Assembly: GCF_040939455.1 (NCBI RefSeq)
Contig: NC_134109.1
Coordinates: 50,992,001 to 51,056,000 of the forward strand
From: Microcebus murinus
Lineage: Eukaryota; Chordata; Mammalia; Primates; Cheirogaleidae
Direction: 5' to 3'
Length of the DNA: 64,000 nt
Positions 1 to 10,117 of the stretch are shown here, in pieces. Each line of letters begins with the position of its first letter. Position 1 is the stretch's first letter. The notes under the pieces were generated by a model that was not told the DNA's origin, made no database searches, and worked only from the letters and a program-made list of their open reading frames with translations. The position numbers and the translations under genes were made by a program.

Positions 1-189
1 TTAACTTGACATCTGCACTTAAATATCTAACATAAATTTTATGTTTAACATACTCTAAAGTCTTGACCTAATTCTAATCCTAAATATGCTCTTTCCCCAA
101 TATTATTAATCTAGTCTCTTGCCTATACTACTGGGATTCTTCTTAGCAAGATCTCTACTTCCACTATCCCCCTACTACAGTCAACTAGA

Positions 190-830
190 ATGATATTTTT
201 AAAATGTACATCACAACATATCACTGCTCTTCCCAAAATCTTCCAATAACTTCTATACCATTCAGAATCAAAGTCAGTGTCTGACATGATTTATCCCCCT
301 CCTGTGCTTTCCTAATACTAATACTCAGTTCCCTCTTAGACTTTTTCCTGTCACTCTCACCCTTAGTCGTGACTTTCCAAACAGACTGATCTTCCTACCC
401 CAAGCAAACTACTGCTTCTCAATCTTTGCATTTATTTTATTCCCTCTACCTACAATATTCTTTCCCCAAACATCATCCTGGACCTCTCCCTCTTTTTATT
501 CAGGTTGAAATGCCACATAATCAGAGAGGTCCACCTCAGCTAAACTATCTAAATTAGAATCCCAAGACCCTCATTTCTACTCTTTAACTTCACCTTAGGT
601 CTTACCACTTCTAAACTCTTTACCTGTTTTATATTGTATTGATAATGCCAGCACCATATTAATTTATTGACTTCCCAATCTTTCCCCATTTTAACTTAAT
701 ATAAGCTCCATGATAGCAGGACATTTTTTTCATTCATTGACCTCTATTCTCAGAGCCAAAACCAGTACCTATATTATAGTATGTTCTCTATAATACTGGA
801 TGTCAGATTAATAAATATTTTTTAGTTTTC
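190..830 (+). mobile_element. L2 LINE remnant
   Basis: Diverged L2 wording in sense: a 'ttctataccattcagaatcaaagtcagtgtctgacatgat' type segment, then 'gtccacctcagct', then the typical 3' end with 'taagctccatgatagcaggac' and 'attaataaatatt'. No coding capacity remains. The 5' limit is approximate. Confidence 0.6.
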
Positions 831-936
831 TCATTTATAAAGTGGAAAATAATACTTGCTTATTAAGAAGATTAAATACATTTATGTATGTAAAACATTT
901 AGCACCAATACTGGCACATAATAAGCTCTTGAAAAA
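826..936 (+). mobile_element. MIR SINE fragment (3' half)
   Basis: Matches the MIR 3' half by eye: 'tttctcatttataaagtgg', then 'gattaaatacat', then 'aaaacatttagcacc', then 'tggcacataataagctctt'. It abuts the L2 fragment on its left. Confidence 0.65.
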
Positions 937-1069
937 AAGTAAAAAAAAAATATGGCCAATGATGACTATTCCAATTTGTGACAAAAATGACTAACATTTT
1001 TAATTATTCATTTTAAAGTATGAATAACAAATGATCCTATGAAATTTGATGTGATTTCAGTTTCCAGTT

Positions 1070-1178
1070 GAATTCCTGCTGTGTGGAATTTTCTACTTGT
1101 GGCATTGGTACACAAAAAGTTTTGGATTTTGGAGCATTTCAAATTTTGGATTTTGGGGTTAGGGATGCTCAACCTATA
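1070..1178. mobile_element. MER44/Tigger7-like DNA transposon end
   Basis: Contains 'gtgtggaattttctacttgtg' wording followed by 'aaaagttttggattttggag' and 'ggttagggatgctcaacct'. This is the terminal part I associate with MER44/Tigger7 pogo-like elements. These elements have long terminal inverted repeats, so strand is not assigned. Only one end is present. Confidence 0.55.
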
Positions 1179-1740
1179 TTAACACTAAGTAAGATAAAAT
1201 ATTTGGTAGATAAATTTCACATTACTTTCCATGTGTATGTAAAATGAAATATTAAAGATTCTTGTTGTTCTCATAGCCATAGAAAGGTCTTATTTTGTAT
1301 GATTTTGTATAATCAATTAATTCAATTCAAAGCTGAGACAGTATAATGAAAATATGTCTTTTAATCTGATGAAAGTTTTATATTCTCTCCAGAAATAAGT
1401 ACATACACAAAGTTTTGCACAGAACTTAGGAAGTTCTCTAAATGGAAAACTTCCATAAATGGAGGCTCAAAGGGGCCTCCCGTAGAGGATCATGGAACCT
1501 AGATTAAACATATGATTAAAGAGAAAGAAGACATATGAGCATCTGTATAAAATACCATTTTCCTAATCCGTAAAAAATACCAGTGGATATTCTTTCCATT
1601 ACACTATTCTGATACAGCTTTTCTAGGATCACATAAAACTTTAGCTGTAGAACCATAATCTGAACTAATATCCCCTTGCTTTTTTTGACATTGCCTGAAT
1701 TACACAATAGCACCAAACTTTTCTAGTCGGCACAATTTTT
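1179..1740. other. Unrecognised AT-rich stretch
   Basis: No repeat family, gene or RNA motif recognised. Short open frames here have no recognisable protein content. Confidence 0.5.
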
Positions 1741-1940
1741 AGACATAAATCATAAACTAGAACAGATCTACATTTCCATTAAGATGAACTATAAATGAAA
1801 GTTTGTCACTATGTACATTGCAATAAGGATGCACAGAAAAATCTCCTGAATTTGGAAAAAAGTTCATTGTCTAGGTGATTAAAGACTACTCATAACATAA
1901 TTTTCTATTATTCTCATAAAGTACAATGAATTGGAACTCA
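1741..1940. repeat. Local duplication, copy 1
   Basis: This ~190 bp segment is closely similar to 2617-2795, in the same orientation about 880 bp downstream. Shared landmarks in order are 'ataaatcataaact', 'agatctacatttccatta', 'ataaatgaaagttt', 'cactatgtaca', 'gcaataaggatg', 'ttcattgtct' and 'gattaaagacta'. It is either a tandem segmental duplication or two copies of one unidentified interspersed repeat. Confidence 0.75.
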
Positions 1941-2616
1941 CAATGTGTCCAATTATACATCCTTACTCTCAAAAGAGTATTTAAAGCATACTAATTAGAT
2001 TACCATGAGTCATGTTTTTAGATGTGTCTCCACTATGCCCCAGGTCCCCAAAACAAATATAAATCAAGAAGACATTAAAAATACATTTGATGCCATTAAG
2101 TTCGCTGCAAAACTTCAGCAGTAGCTCAACAATAAGTTTTGCTTTGTTTTATCTTTTATACAGTCCTAGAGCTACTCATTTTTACTCTAAGGGTCATTAT
2201 AGCTTTTTGAAAAATTATTCAGCAAAGCACATAGTATTCACACCTTTAAGCTCCTTTTCCTTTGAACAACCTCTTATACATTTCATAAACATTGTACTCA
2301 GAGCCACCTAATCCTCAGGGAATAAATATTTAGATCTTCAAGAAAAATGAAATTACCTAGCCAGGCTAGGTCCTAGCATTCACCTATTAAAATGAACTAT
2401 AACATTTTCTTTTAAATTTTTGATAAAGCAATAAGCAACCTGGATTTTGAACTTCTTTCATTCATCTCATTGAACCCAGATGGTTACATGCCGAACAGTA
2501 ACAGCACTTGGAACATAACAATTTACACTTCTCTTCATCCCTAGAACTAGGTGTTGCTGGATTGGCAGCTATGTGTTTTTTTAATAATTTTAATGTATTC
2601 ATCATATTGTGCCTTC
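1941..2616. other. Unrecognised spacer between duplicate copies
   Basis: No recognisable family or gene. A 74-codon open frame at 2087-2311 has no domain I know and ordinary AT-rich composition. Confidence 0.5.
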
Positions 2617-2795
2617 AGATATAAATCATAAACTAAAATAGATCTACATTTCCATTATGATAAAGCATAAATGAAAGTTTATCACTATGTACACTGCAAT
2701 AAGGATGTGCTTTAAAAAACTACTGAACTTGGAAAAGATTCATTGTCTTAGAGATTAAAGACTATTCATAACACTTTATAATACAAAATGAATTT
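2617..2795. repeat. Local duplication, copy 2
   Basis: Second copy of the 1741-1940 segment in direct orientation, with the same ordered landmarks. Differences are scattered substitutions and small indels, which implies an old duplication. Confidence 0.75.
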
Positions 2796-3271
2796 AAGCA
2801 ACTGATATAACATTGAAGGATTACAATTCTTGATATATAGAAAATTCATTCTAATCTATGAGAAAAATACCCAAACCTCAATTAAAAAAATAAAAGCCAA
2901 GACTATAAGTAGACCACCTCTTCTTCCACAAGTACAAAAGAACAAATGTTCAATGTTAAGAATTTAGAAAATACATATATGTGCAGAGAAAAAAATTAAT
3001 AAATTGTAATTTAAGAACTACCAAAAAGTATTGTGAAATATTTCCTAAAATTCGTTTTGTATGTATTAAATTAATTGCAGAATTGAAATGTTATTGTTTT
3101 TACAATTTTATTTCCATTTTCTATTCATATTATGATCATTTTCTCATATCACTAAACATTTCTTGAAAACATCCTATAGACATACTAAAATAAACACGTC
3201 CTATAGAGAATATTTAAGTAGTATTATAAAGCAATATTCAAATGGCTTTCTATCAGACATATACCTTAGAC
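2796..3271. other. Unrecognised AT-rich stretch
   Basis: No gene or known repeat recognised. The 61-codon open frame at 2981-3166 is compositionally unremarkable. Confidence 0.5.
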
Positions 3272-3462
3272 CAGGTGTCCTCAAACTACGTCCCATGGGC
3301 CACATGTAGGTGTGTTTGCCCATTTGTATTTTTACTTCAAAATCAAATATGTGCACTGTGCATAGGAATTTGTTCATAGTTTTTTTAAAACTATAGTCTG
3401 GCCCTCCAACGGTCTGAGGGACAGTGAACTGGCCACCTGTTTAAAAAGTTTGAGGACCCCTG
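3272..3462 (+). mobile_element. Non-autonomous hAT DNA transposon with exact TSD
   Basis: A 191 bp element bounded by imperfect terminal inverted repeats: 'caggtgtcctcaaac' at the left and the complement of 'caggggtcctcaaac' at the right. It is flanked by a perfect 8-bp direct duplication 'ccttagac' (3264-3271 and 3463-3470), the hallmark of hAT transposition. The inside has no coding capacity. 'ggccctccaacggtctgagg' lies near the right end. Confidence 0.85.
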
Positions 3463-3744
3463 CCTTAGACCTTAAGAGATTCCCTGTAGGGAGTAGAGAC
3501 AAAGACTTTGCCCTCTAAAACACTTACCCAGTCTTTATAGAATCTTGACAGTTTATAACTATTCTTCTCAACTTTGTCCTAGCTTTAATTTTTTCTGAGT
3601 AAATGTCACACTATGCTGAATTCTGTTATTAAAAAGTACTGTCTTTGGAGAGTTCCCTCTTTGTTATTCCCCAAAATAAGTATTTCATAAATCAAATACA
3701 GGCAGTGAATTACCAAGGTTTTCTTAATTAGATAATAAAAAAAA

Positions 3745-3870
3745 GTCCTGTACTGTAAGTTCTCATTTAACGTCTCAATAGGTTGGTTCTTAGAAATTGT
3801 GACTTTAAGAGAGATGTACTATACAATGAAACCAATTTTAGCATAGGATAATTGATATAAACAGAGGTAT
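3745..3870. mobile_element. Interspersed repeat fragment, family unassigned
   Basis: 'gtaagttctcatttaacgtc' and 'aaaccaattttagcatagg' with 'aattgatataaacag' form a pattern I have seen in many mammalian loci, probably from a DNA transposon. I cannot name the family safely. Confidence 0.4.
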
Positions 3871-3999
3871 GCATGACAGGTCAGACATCAGCAAGCCCCA
3901 GGTAATCTATTGAAGCTCCAAGTTTCTTACAGAAACTATATTTGTTCCTTCCTCACAGTTTCACTTAGGAATTTTACAGATCATTTGCTCTACTCCATT

Positions 4000-4265
4000 C
4001 TAGAGAAGAACCAGGCCTTCAAGATTTGTTGTGAGGTTCACTTCCTCCATTAACCCTTCCCTGAACATAGAGCTTTTATTGTACTTATTATACATTTGGG
4101 TGCTTGCTTGTATTCAAATGATCATTTTTTTAGACTCTTTCTAATTGTCTCGTGTACATAAATTCTACCTCTCTTACAAGATTGTAAACTTCTAGAAGGC
4201 AATTATAAAATACCCCATGTGCAAAACACTGAGATGTAGTCTAGTAGGAACTTAATACATACTTC
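4000..4265 (+). mobile_element. L2 LINE 3' fragment
   Basis: 'cttcctccattaacccttccctgaac', 'ttattgtacttattatac', 'gattgtaaacttctagaaggc' and 'aggaacttaatacata' follow the order of the L2 3' end. Diverged and non-coding. Confidence 0.55.
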
Positions 4266-4383
4266 TTTATCTGAATTTTTCTTTCTAAACCATCAGTGCA
4301 AGCTATTGCTGCAAATGCTACTGCAACTGTGAAAGGTGACATTATTGATGTGACGAGATGCAGAAATGGAAAGATTTTGAAAT

Positions 4384-4760
4384 AGTTTTATTGACTGAAA
4401 TGTAAACAGTGTAAACAGTCAAAATGCTTGCAATAAAATTTCTTCATGTCCCTACACTTCAAAGGAAAAGTTACATAAATAAAATAACTAACAAGCAAAT
4501 CAGTAGTAAGAGTTTATACTTTTGTGCAAGTTCATCACAGGAATTGGATAATTCTTGTCATACCCAAGTAAATCAGAGTTGAGGGGTCTAGGGGGAAAAG
4601 TACTCAGGGTATATAACACTGCTCTAGAAATGTAATTCTCTGCAAGTCCAGCTGCTGAAATTACCTGTTGTAACCTGAGACTAGTTTTATCTATTGCTGT
4701 GAGGTAACTTGCTGCAATTCTAGGACTAATTTTGCCCACTGCCATTGCCCACCAATTGAG
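4384..4760 (-). pseudogene. Possible retrocopy of unidentified origin
   Basis: On the minus strand, an open frame of 81 codons (4745 down to 4500) is followed by a UTR-like tail with an AATAAA signal near 4387. The frame stays open for about ten codons upstream of its first ATG and then meets a stop. I do not recognise the protein. It has no transmembrane segment or motif I can name. No poly(A) tract or flanking duplication follows the signal, so a retrocopy is only a suggestion. It may equally be chance. Confidence 0.2.
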
Positions 4761-4973
4761 CTTGCCAGCTCCTCAACACTCTATTAATACCAATGAAAGA
4801 CCACACATAACATTCCTCTTTTTTATAAAACTCCCAACCTTCTTTTTGTTCTCCATACATACCTAAAACCACCTGTTCTGCATGTATGCCCTGAATTGCA
4901 ATTCTTTCTTCCCAAGTAAAATATTAACTTCACAGATTCATCTCTACATTTTTATTTTGATTTTGACACTTTT

Positions 4974-5036
4974 TAAAATTCAGGATATTATGAGGGTACA
5001 AATATTTTGGTTACATGAAATGAGTTTGTGAATAAT
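4974..5036 (-). mobile_element. Very short L1 3'-end insertion with 16-bp TSD
   Basis: About 63 bp with 'ttatgagggtacaaatattt' and 'ggttacatgaaatg', wording I associate with antisense L1 3' UTRs in strepsirrhines. It lies between two exact copies of 'tgattttgacactttt' (4958-4973 and 5037-5052). The duplication length and short insert fit target-primed reverse transcription that stopped early. Confidence 0.6.
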
Positions 5037-5052
5037 TGATTTTGACACTTTT

Positions 5053-5826
5053 AATAGCCACCCTCATGGTATAACAGTATATAATATATATTTAAATATT
5101 AAAATACAAAAATACTTATCAAAATCATATAGGATTTATTTAATATTAACAAGGTAAAAAGAATAGGCTCCAAACAATAGGTGTTGGATAATGCCGTAAA
5201 AAATATGCCTAGTTCTTAGCAAACCTCCAAATCTGTGATAATTAAATACTATGCAAACTCCTTCTTTCTACTCAATCATGTTTCCGACCATTCATTTATT
5301 TCCTGAGCATATCCCAATTTTTCTGTTCCAATTTTGACATTATTTTCTCTCTTAGTTAATGAAAAATATTCAAGAAATAGCCAAGCTGGTTTCATTTTAA
5401 GAGAGTAAGAGCCACAAAAATATTGATTCTCAATGCCAGCTAGACATATTTACTAGCTGAGTAATTCTTTTTAGGTCCTACTGTCATAGTGAACCTAATT
5501 TAAATTCTTTCACTAAAAATACTAAGCATTTTCTGCATTACAAATGGTGAAAAACAAGAATCTTAAAACTATAAATGTCTAGAATCCAAAGTATTCACTA
5601 TATTGTTATGCAGAGAAGGCTACTATCATTATAAAAGATACAACTATTTTAAATACAAATCCTTTGCCTACGAGCAAGTAAAAATGCTATCTAAAGCTTT
5701 GTTTTCCAAGACACAGTAAGGAAAATGAAAAAGTGCAACCTTATAGTAAGCACTCATGGCAGTATGGGGGGGTGACATTTAATTTATTTATTGTCCTACC
5801 ATTTGATGATTAAAAACTTTCAAAAC
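5053..5826. other. Unrecognised AT-rich stretch
   Basis: No gene, RNA or named repeat recognised. A G-run 'tatgggggggtgac' sits near 5762. Confidence 0.5.
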
Positions 5827-6236
5827 TGAGACCAAGTGAGGTAGAGGAGACGAGACCAGATGAGGAAGAAGAGACCAGAGCATACAAGTCCAGATGAGTA
5901 GAGGAGACAAGTCCATATGAGACAAGGCAAGGAAGAGCAGACCAGACTGTACAAGACTGGAAGAGGAAGAGGAGACCAGACTAGATGAGATCAGAGAAGG
6001 AAGAAGAGACCAGGCCTGATGAGGAAGAGGAGACGAGACCAGATGAGACCAGACAAGGAGGAGGAGACCAGACCAGATGAGAAAGAAGAGACCGGACTGG
6101 AAGAGGAGACAAGACAAGGGAGAGAAGATGAGACCTGAGGAGGAGATGAGACTGTACAAGAAAGTGGAGACCTGACCCGAAAAGGAAGAGAAGACAAGAG
6201 TGGAAAAGAAGTCCAGACCAGATGAGTAAGAGAGTG
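5827..6236 (+). repeat. Purine-rich degenerate minisatellite
   Basis: About 410 bp, almost all purine except short 'cc', 'ct' and 'tg' steps. It is built from imperfect copies of a unit around 'gagaccagatgaggaagag'. Units vary in length and some are interrupted by 'tgtacaag'. The complementary strand stays open for 155 codons (5788-6255) with a Ser/Leu-rich translation, which is a by-product of the repeat and not a gene. Confidence 0.85.
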
Positions 6237-6254
6237 ATAAGTTCTTAATATGCA

Positions 6255-6432
6255 ATACCTCATTCAGGCCTCATGAACCATCCTATATGATAGGTATTGT
6301 TCTTTACCTTGTTTACAGATGAGGAAACTAAGGCTTAGAGAAATTACATAATCTGCCCAAGTTAATACCTTAACTCATGAAACCGGGAATCAAAACCAGG
6401 CCTGACTCCAGAGTCTGCTCTTAGTCATTATG
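6255..6432 (-). mobile_element. MIR SINE, near complete core
   Basis: Reads as MIR in antisense: 'tttacagatgaggaaactaagg', 'cttagagaaattacata', 'ctgcccaagttaata', 'aaccgggaatcaaaaccagg', 'ctgactccagagtctgctctta' and 'cattatg'. Confidence 0.8.
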
Positions 6433-6639
6433 CAAGTTGGATACCTTTTTTCTGCTTATATGATTGTTCCCACAGCTGCCTCCAAAGGTGTCCGCAGCAC
6501 CCCCACGCCCCTGGGGCTGAGCCACAGCTGCTTTCCTGGTGACTTCCAACCCCAGATTTTATTTTTACTGTGGATGGGGGGAGGAGGGGCTCAGTCCTGG
6601 GCTGGAGGGCAGAAATCAGGCTTCTTGTGCTGTTCAGTC

Positions 6640-6815
6640 TCTGGACACAAGAGGGTGGACTCTCAGCAGGTGTCTCTTGCACTAGGCCTCACTTGCCCCA
6701 CTGGTAACATGGGAATAATAATCCTACTTCTGGTGCCTGCCAAAATTACTCTTTTTTGAGCTCATATATGTAAGAAATCTATATAAAGGATTAGCACTTA
6801 TTAGACTATGTATAG
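6640..6815 (+). mobile_element. Probable MIR fragment
   Basis: 'ctcacttgccccactggtaa', 'catgggaataataatcctac' and 'ataaaggattagcactta' follow MIR order, but the match is weak. The stretch just upstream (6470-6640) is locally GC-rich and otherwise unassigned. Confidence 0.45.
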
Positions 6816-7139
6816 CTCTAGTTTCCAACCAAAGAGTTCCAGACTTATTTCCCAAAAGTTCCCAGCAAATTTGGAAAATCTCCAAAGGATCCTCATCTCC
6901 CTTCCTTTGTTCATGTCTTTCCACGTATCTGAAAGGCCTCCTCATCTTCACCTACCATAATCCTACCTATCCAAAAGGACTACTTCATAGACTTCCTCCT
7001 AGAAGGTGTTTGTGGACAGCTGTCTTTGAAGTGACCCATTTCTCCTACCTAATCTTTTGCTGTAAGTACTTAAGATAGGCATCACTCCTAGTCTTGCCAT
7101 ATAATTACTGATGTATAGGACATCTCCTCTATGGAGAAT
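6816..7139. other. Unassigned stretch
   Basis: Pyrimidine-rich in places ('ctcatctcccttcc', 'agacttcctccta'), vaguely L2-like, but no order of landmarks convinces me. Confidence 0.4.
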
Positions 7140-7680
7140 ATGTGTTGGTTTTTGCTTGCCTAATATCTTCTACTCTTTTTAGTAACAGCAATTTGATTTT
7201 CCTCTGGTGAACATCTCTTAATCCATATGATTTAGGTGGGGTCAATCCCACTTCCAAATCCAGAGGTAGGCATGTGACATAAGCCTATTCAGAGTTACTA
7301 TAATGGGTTCAGCAAAGGGCAAGTGACTCAATTAAAAGCATTGAGAATTACTCCTAGGACTTTTGCTAGGACCATTGGCATAAAAAGCTCTATTTTTGCT
7401 ACAATGGGATGTAAACATGGAGCTGTGAGGGGCTTTCACATTGAAAAAAAAAAAAAAAAAAACTCCTGAGGATGAAGCCACCCAAGAGCAGGTTATAGAA
7501 AGAGATCTAATCTGGAGGATAACATTGTTGGAAACCCTTGGACATTAGATTCAGCTATTCCTGAAACTATTAATAGAAGTAATCTGCCTAGGACAAATAA
7601 ATTCTGTCCCCTGCCCACATTCTTTTTTTCCTTTTAAGCTAGTTTGTGTTGGGTTTCTATGATGAAGAATTGAAAGATAG
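7140..7680 (+). mobile_element. Old L1M-type 3' UTR fragment
   Basis: Ends with 'aataaattctgtcccc' and 'ttttaagctagtttgtgttggg', wording I associate with the 3' UTR of old mammalian L1s. An A19 tract lies at about 7444-7462. Non-coding. Confidence 0.5.
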
Positions 7681-7799
7681 GAACACGGCCTCAATTTTTT
7701 AATGAATGAATTTTAAGGGGCCAAAGGCCTGATCTTTTTAACTATACATCTCTTAGCAGGATACCAGGTAAGATAGAGGGTCCCCAAGGTTTGATGATT

Positions 7800-8110
7800 G
7801 AGTCATTCAATCTCACTTTCTCGGAGCACCTACAATGAGCTGAGCTAAGCACTGGAACCACAAGGAATAATTAGACATAATCCTTGCCCTCAAGGAGTTC
7901 TGAATTTAGTACAAGGAGTAGGTATGAAAATATCTGAGCAAATTTTTGTGGGATTCCAGAGGATTGGAGGTTTGGGGAGATGGGATTTGGGAAGCCTTCT
8001 CAGAGAAGGTAACATCTGAATCAAGTTCTTGAAGAACAAATAGAAGTTCCTAGGAAGAGAATTGGGCATGGATAAAAGGTGTCCCAGGGATGAGGTATTC
8101 CAGGTGGAGA
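7800..8110. mobile_element. Ancient mammal-wide repeat, family unassigned
   Basis: Landmarks are 'gagctaagcactggaaccac', 'ccttgccctcaaggagttct', 'ggaagccttctcagagaagg' and 'attccaggtggagag', seen in this order in many mammalian loci. A diverged relative lies at 51720-51990. Confidence 0.5.
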
Positions 8111-8499
8111 GAAAAAGATTATATATTAATAATTATAAAATTAATAACAATAGTAATAAACTTTCAAAACCTACTGGCCTATCTCTAAAAGCCAAAAGTA
8201 TTTATCACTATCTTACACCCATGCTTTAATATGCATAGTTCTAATTTTACTTTCCCCCTCCACTCACGCCCATGGAAACGCTTCCTTCCTTTCAATTGGT
8301 ACCAGCTCCTTGAGAGCAAATTCTTCAGTTTCTTTATTCAAGTCTACCATTCTATGCTGTAACAGCAACATATGCTTGCAAAATACTACCTGGAAAAAAA
8401 TATCTAGTTAAATACGTTTATGATAGATTTAAAAAGTGGGAAACTTGGTAGAAGTTTCTGAAGAAACTATGTTGCCCAAGTTAAATATCACTTAAAATA

Positions 8500-8606
8500 C
8501 TAATAATATTTACTACATACAGAGATTTTTCTGTTTTGTTCATTCATGCCTCTTCAGTGCCTGGCACATCATAAGTACTCAAACATTTGCTGAATGAATG
8601 AATAAC
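8500..8606 (+). mobile_element. L2 3'-terminal fragment
   Basis: 'tgttcattcatgcctc', 'agtgcctggcacatcataag' and 'tactcaaacatttgctgaatgaatga' match the L2 3' terminus. Confidence 0.65.
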
Positions 8607-9058
8607 TTGTTATAATTAACATGTTACACCCTAACACAGTGATTTATATTGAAAACACCATGTACTATGAGTGTTTATTTAATTAAAATTCCATTGGGTA
8701 AAAATCTTTACACCTTTTCTTGACCTCAATGAACTTGCTATTATCCATGGTAACAGGATATAGGAATAGTTTTGTCATCTTAAATTTATAAAAAATACCT
8801 TTCACATTTTTAAAACTTCCCCCTCATTCATTCTTTAGTGCAGAGTGGCTAATTTACAGTAAAAAACTCAAAAGTCAGTAGTAAAGACTCCACTGGAGAA
8901 ATATGCAACCCAGAAAAGTAAAGATGATTCAGCTAATCACCATCAGATGAGATATTTTTAAAAACTTTTAATACAATTCTATTGAAATTATATAGGAAAA
9001 CTTTTATCTGTTTTATGATGCACCAACTACCAGAGGATATGAAAAAAATGTATTCCAA

Positions 9059-9560
9059 GTCGGTCATGGTAGCTCTCACCTGTAATCCCAGATACTGGGG
9101 AGGCTGAGGCAGGAAGATCTCTTGAAACCAGGAACTCAAGATCAGCCTGGGCAACAGCAAAGCCCTCATCTCTAAAAATTGTTTTTTTAGTTGCTGGGCA
9201 TGGTGGTACATGGCCATAGTCCCAGATACTCTATAGCAGGGCTCCCCAACATATGGTGAGTTATATAATGATTTCATTATATATTACAATGTAATAATAA
9301 TAGAAATAAAGTACACAATAAATATAATGGGCTTGAATCACCCCAAAACATTCCCCCTCTCCCTGGTCTATGGAAAAATTGTCTTCCATGAAAATGGTCC
9401 CTGGTGCCAAAAAAGTTGGGGACTGCTGCTCTAGAGACTAAGGTGGGAGGATCACTTGAGCTCAGGAGTTTGAGGCTGCAGCGAGCTATGATCATGCCAC
9501 TACAATCCAGCCTGAGCAACAGAGCACGACTCTGTCTTTAAAAAAAATAAGAAGAAATAA
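9059..9560 (+). mobile_element. Old Alu (AluJ-like), interrupted by a hAT element
   Basis: Sense Alu with left arm ('ctcacctgtaatcccaga', 'ggaggctgaggcagga'), middle A-rich link and right arm ('gtttgaggctgcagcgagc'), ending in an impure A-rich tail. It lacks the strepsirrhine 'ggccaactaaaaa' insert, so it belongs to the old shared primate layer. A MER1-type hAT occupies 9237-9428. Probable flanking repeats are 'aaatgtattc' and 'aaatgtgttc'. Confidence 0.85.
9237..9428 (+). mobile_element. MER1/Charlie3-type hAT inside an Alu
   Basis: A 192 bp element from 'cagggctccccaac' to 'gttggggactgctg'. Inside are 'attatatattacaatgtaat', 'gaataaagt'-like A-rich text and 'aaaaattgtcttccatgaaa', typical of MER1/Charlie3. 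Flanking 8-bp duplications are 'ctctatag' (9229-9236) and 'ctctagag' (9429-9436), differing at one position. It splits the host Alu cleanly. Confidence 0.85.
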
Positions 9561-9689
9561 AAATAAATGTGTTCTTGCACTGGAGAATTCACAGAAGATA
9601 TGTGTACACAAAGCAGTTAGAAAACAAGACAAAGCAGCATAGACTTATGAAATTGTGAGCTAAAAACTATAAAACTAAGATTTAGTCTT

Positions 9690-10001
9690 TGGACTTTGCT
9701 AACCTAAAGAAAGAAACTGAGGCAAAATTAATAAAAGGTAGAGAGTTTATCTGAGCCAAATTTGAACTGCAGTCTAAGAGACACAGATTCAAGTTATCCT
9801 GAATGTAGGCTCTGATTAGCAACAGTTACAAGTGGATTTTTTAAAGGAAAAAAGAAGGGGCAATTCTTAAGTTGAACATAAGCTATTGATTGGCTATACA
9901 GTCTTTGCATCACAAATTCCAGAAACATGAAGATAATGGGTGGGGGTCACATTGTGCAACTTGTGGTAGCATTTTATATAATTTATCAGCTAGTCTGGAA
10001 A
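9690..10001 (-). mobile_element. Possible ERV LTR, antisense
   Basis: Read on the minus strand, 'aataaactctctacctttta' gives a polyadenylation signal near a plausible LTR R region, followed by upstream text with 'ccaatcaatag'. The far end is unclear because a truncated Alu follows. Family not named. Confidence 0.35.
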
Positions 10002-10117
10002 CTATAGATCGCTTGAGCCCAGGAGTTCGAGGGTGCTGTGAGCTAGGCTGATGCCACGGCACTCACTCTAGCCTGGGCAACAAAGCAAGACTCTGTCTCA
10101 AAAAAAAAAAAAAAAAG
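10002..10117 (+). mobile_element. 5'-truncated Alu right arm
   Basis: 'atcgcttgagcccaggagtt', 'tgtgagctaggctgatgcca' and 'cactcactctagcctgggca' followed by a 17-A tail. The 'gctgtgagctaggctgatgcc' wording is the strepsirrhine Alu right arm. Only the last ~115 bp are present. Confidence 0.85.

Noticed and set aside
5788..6263. Long antisense open frames of 155 and 90 codons
   Set aside because: They run over a purine-rich tandem repeat, overlap in two frames and translate to Ser/Leu low-complexity sequence.
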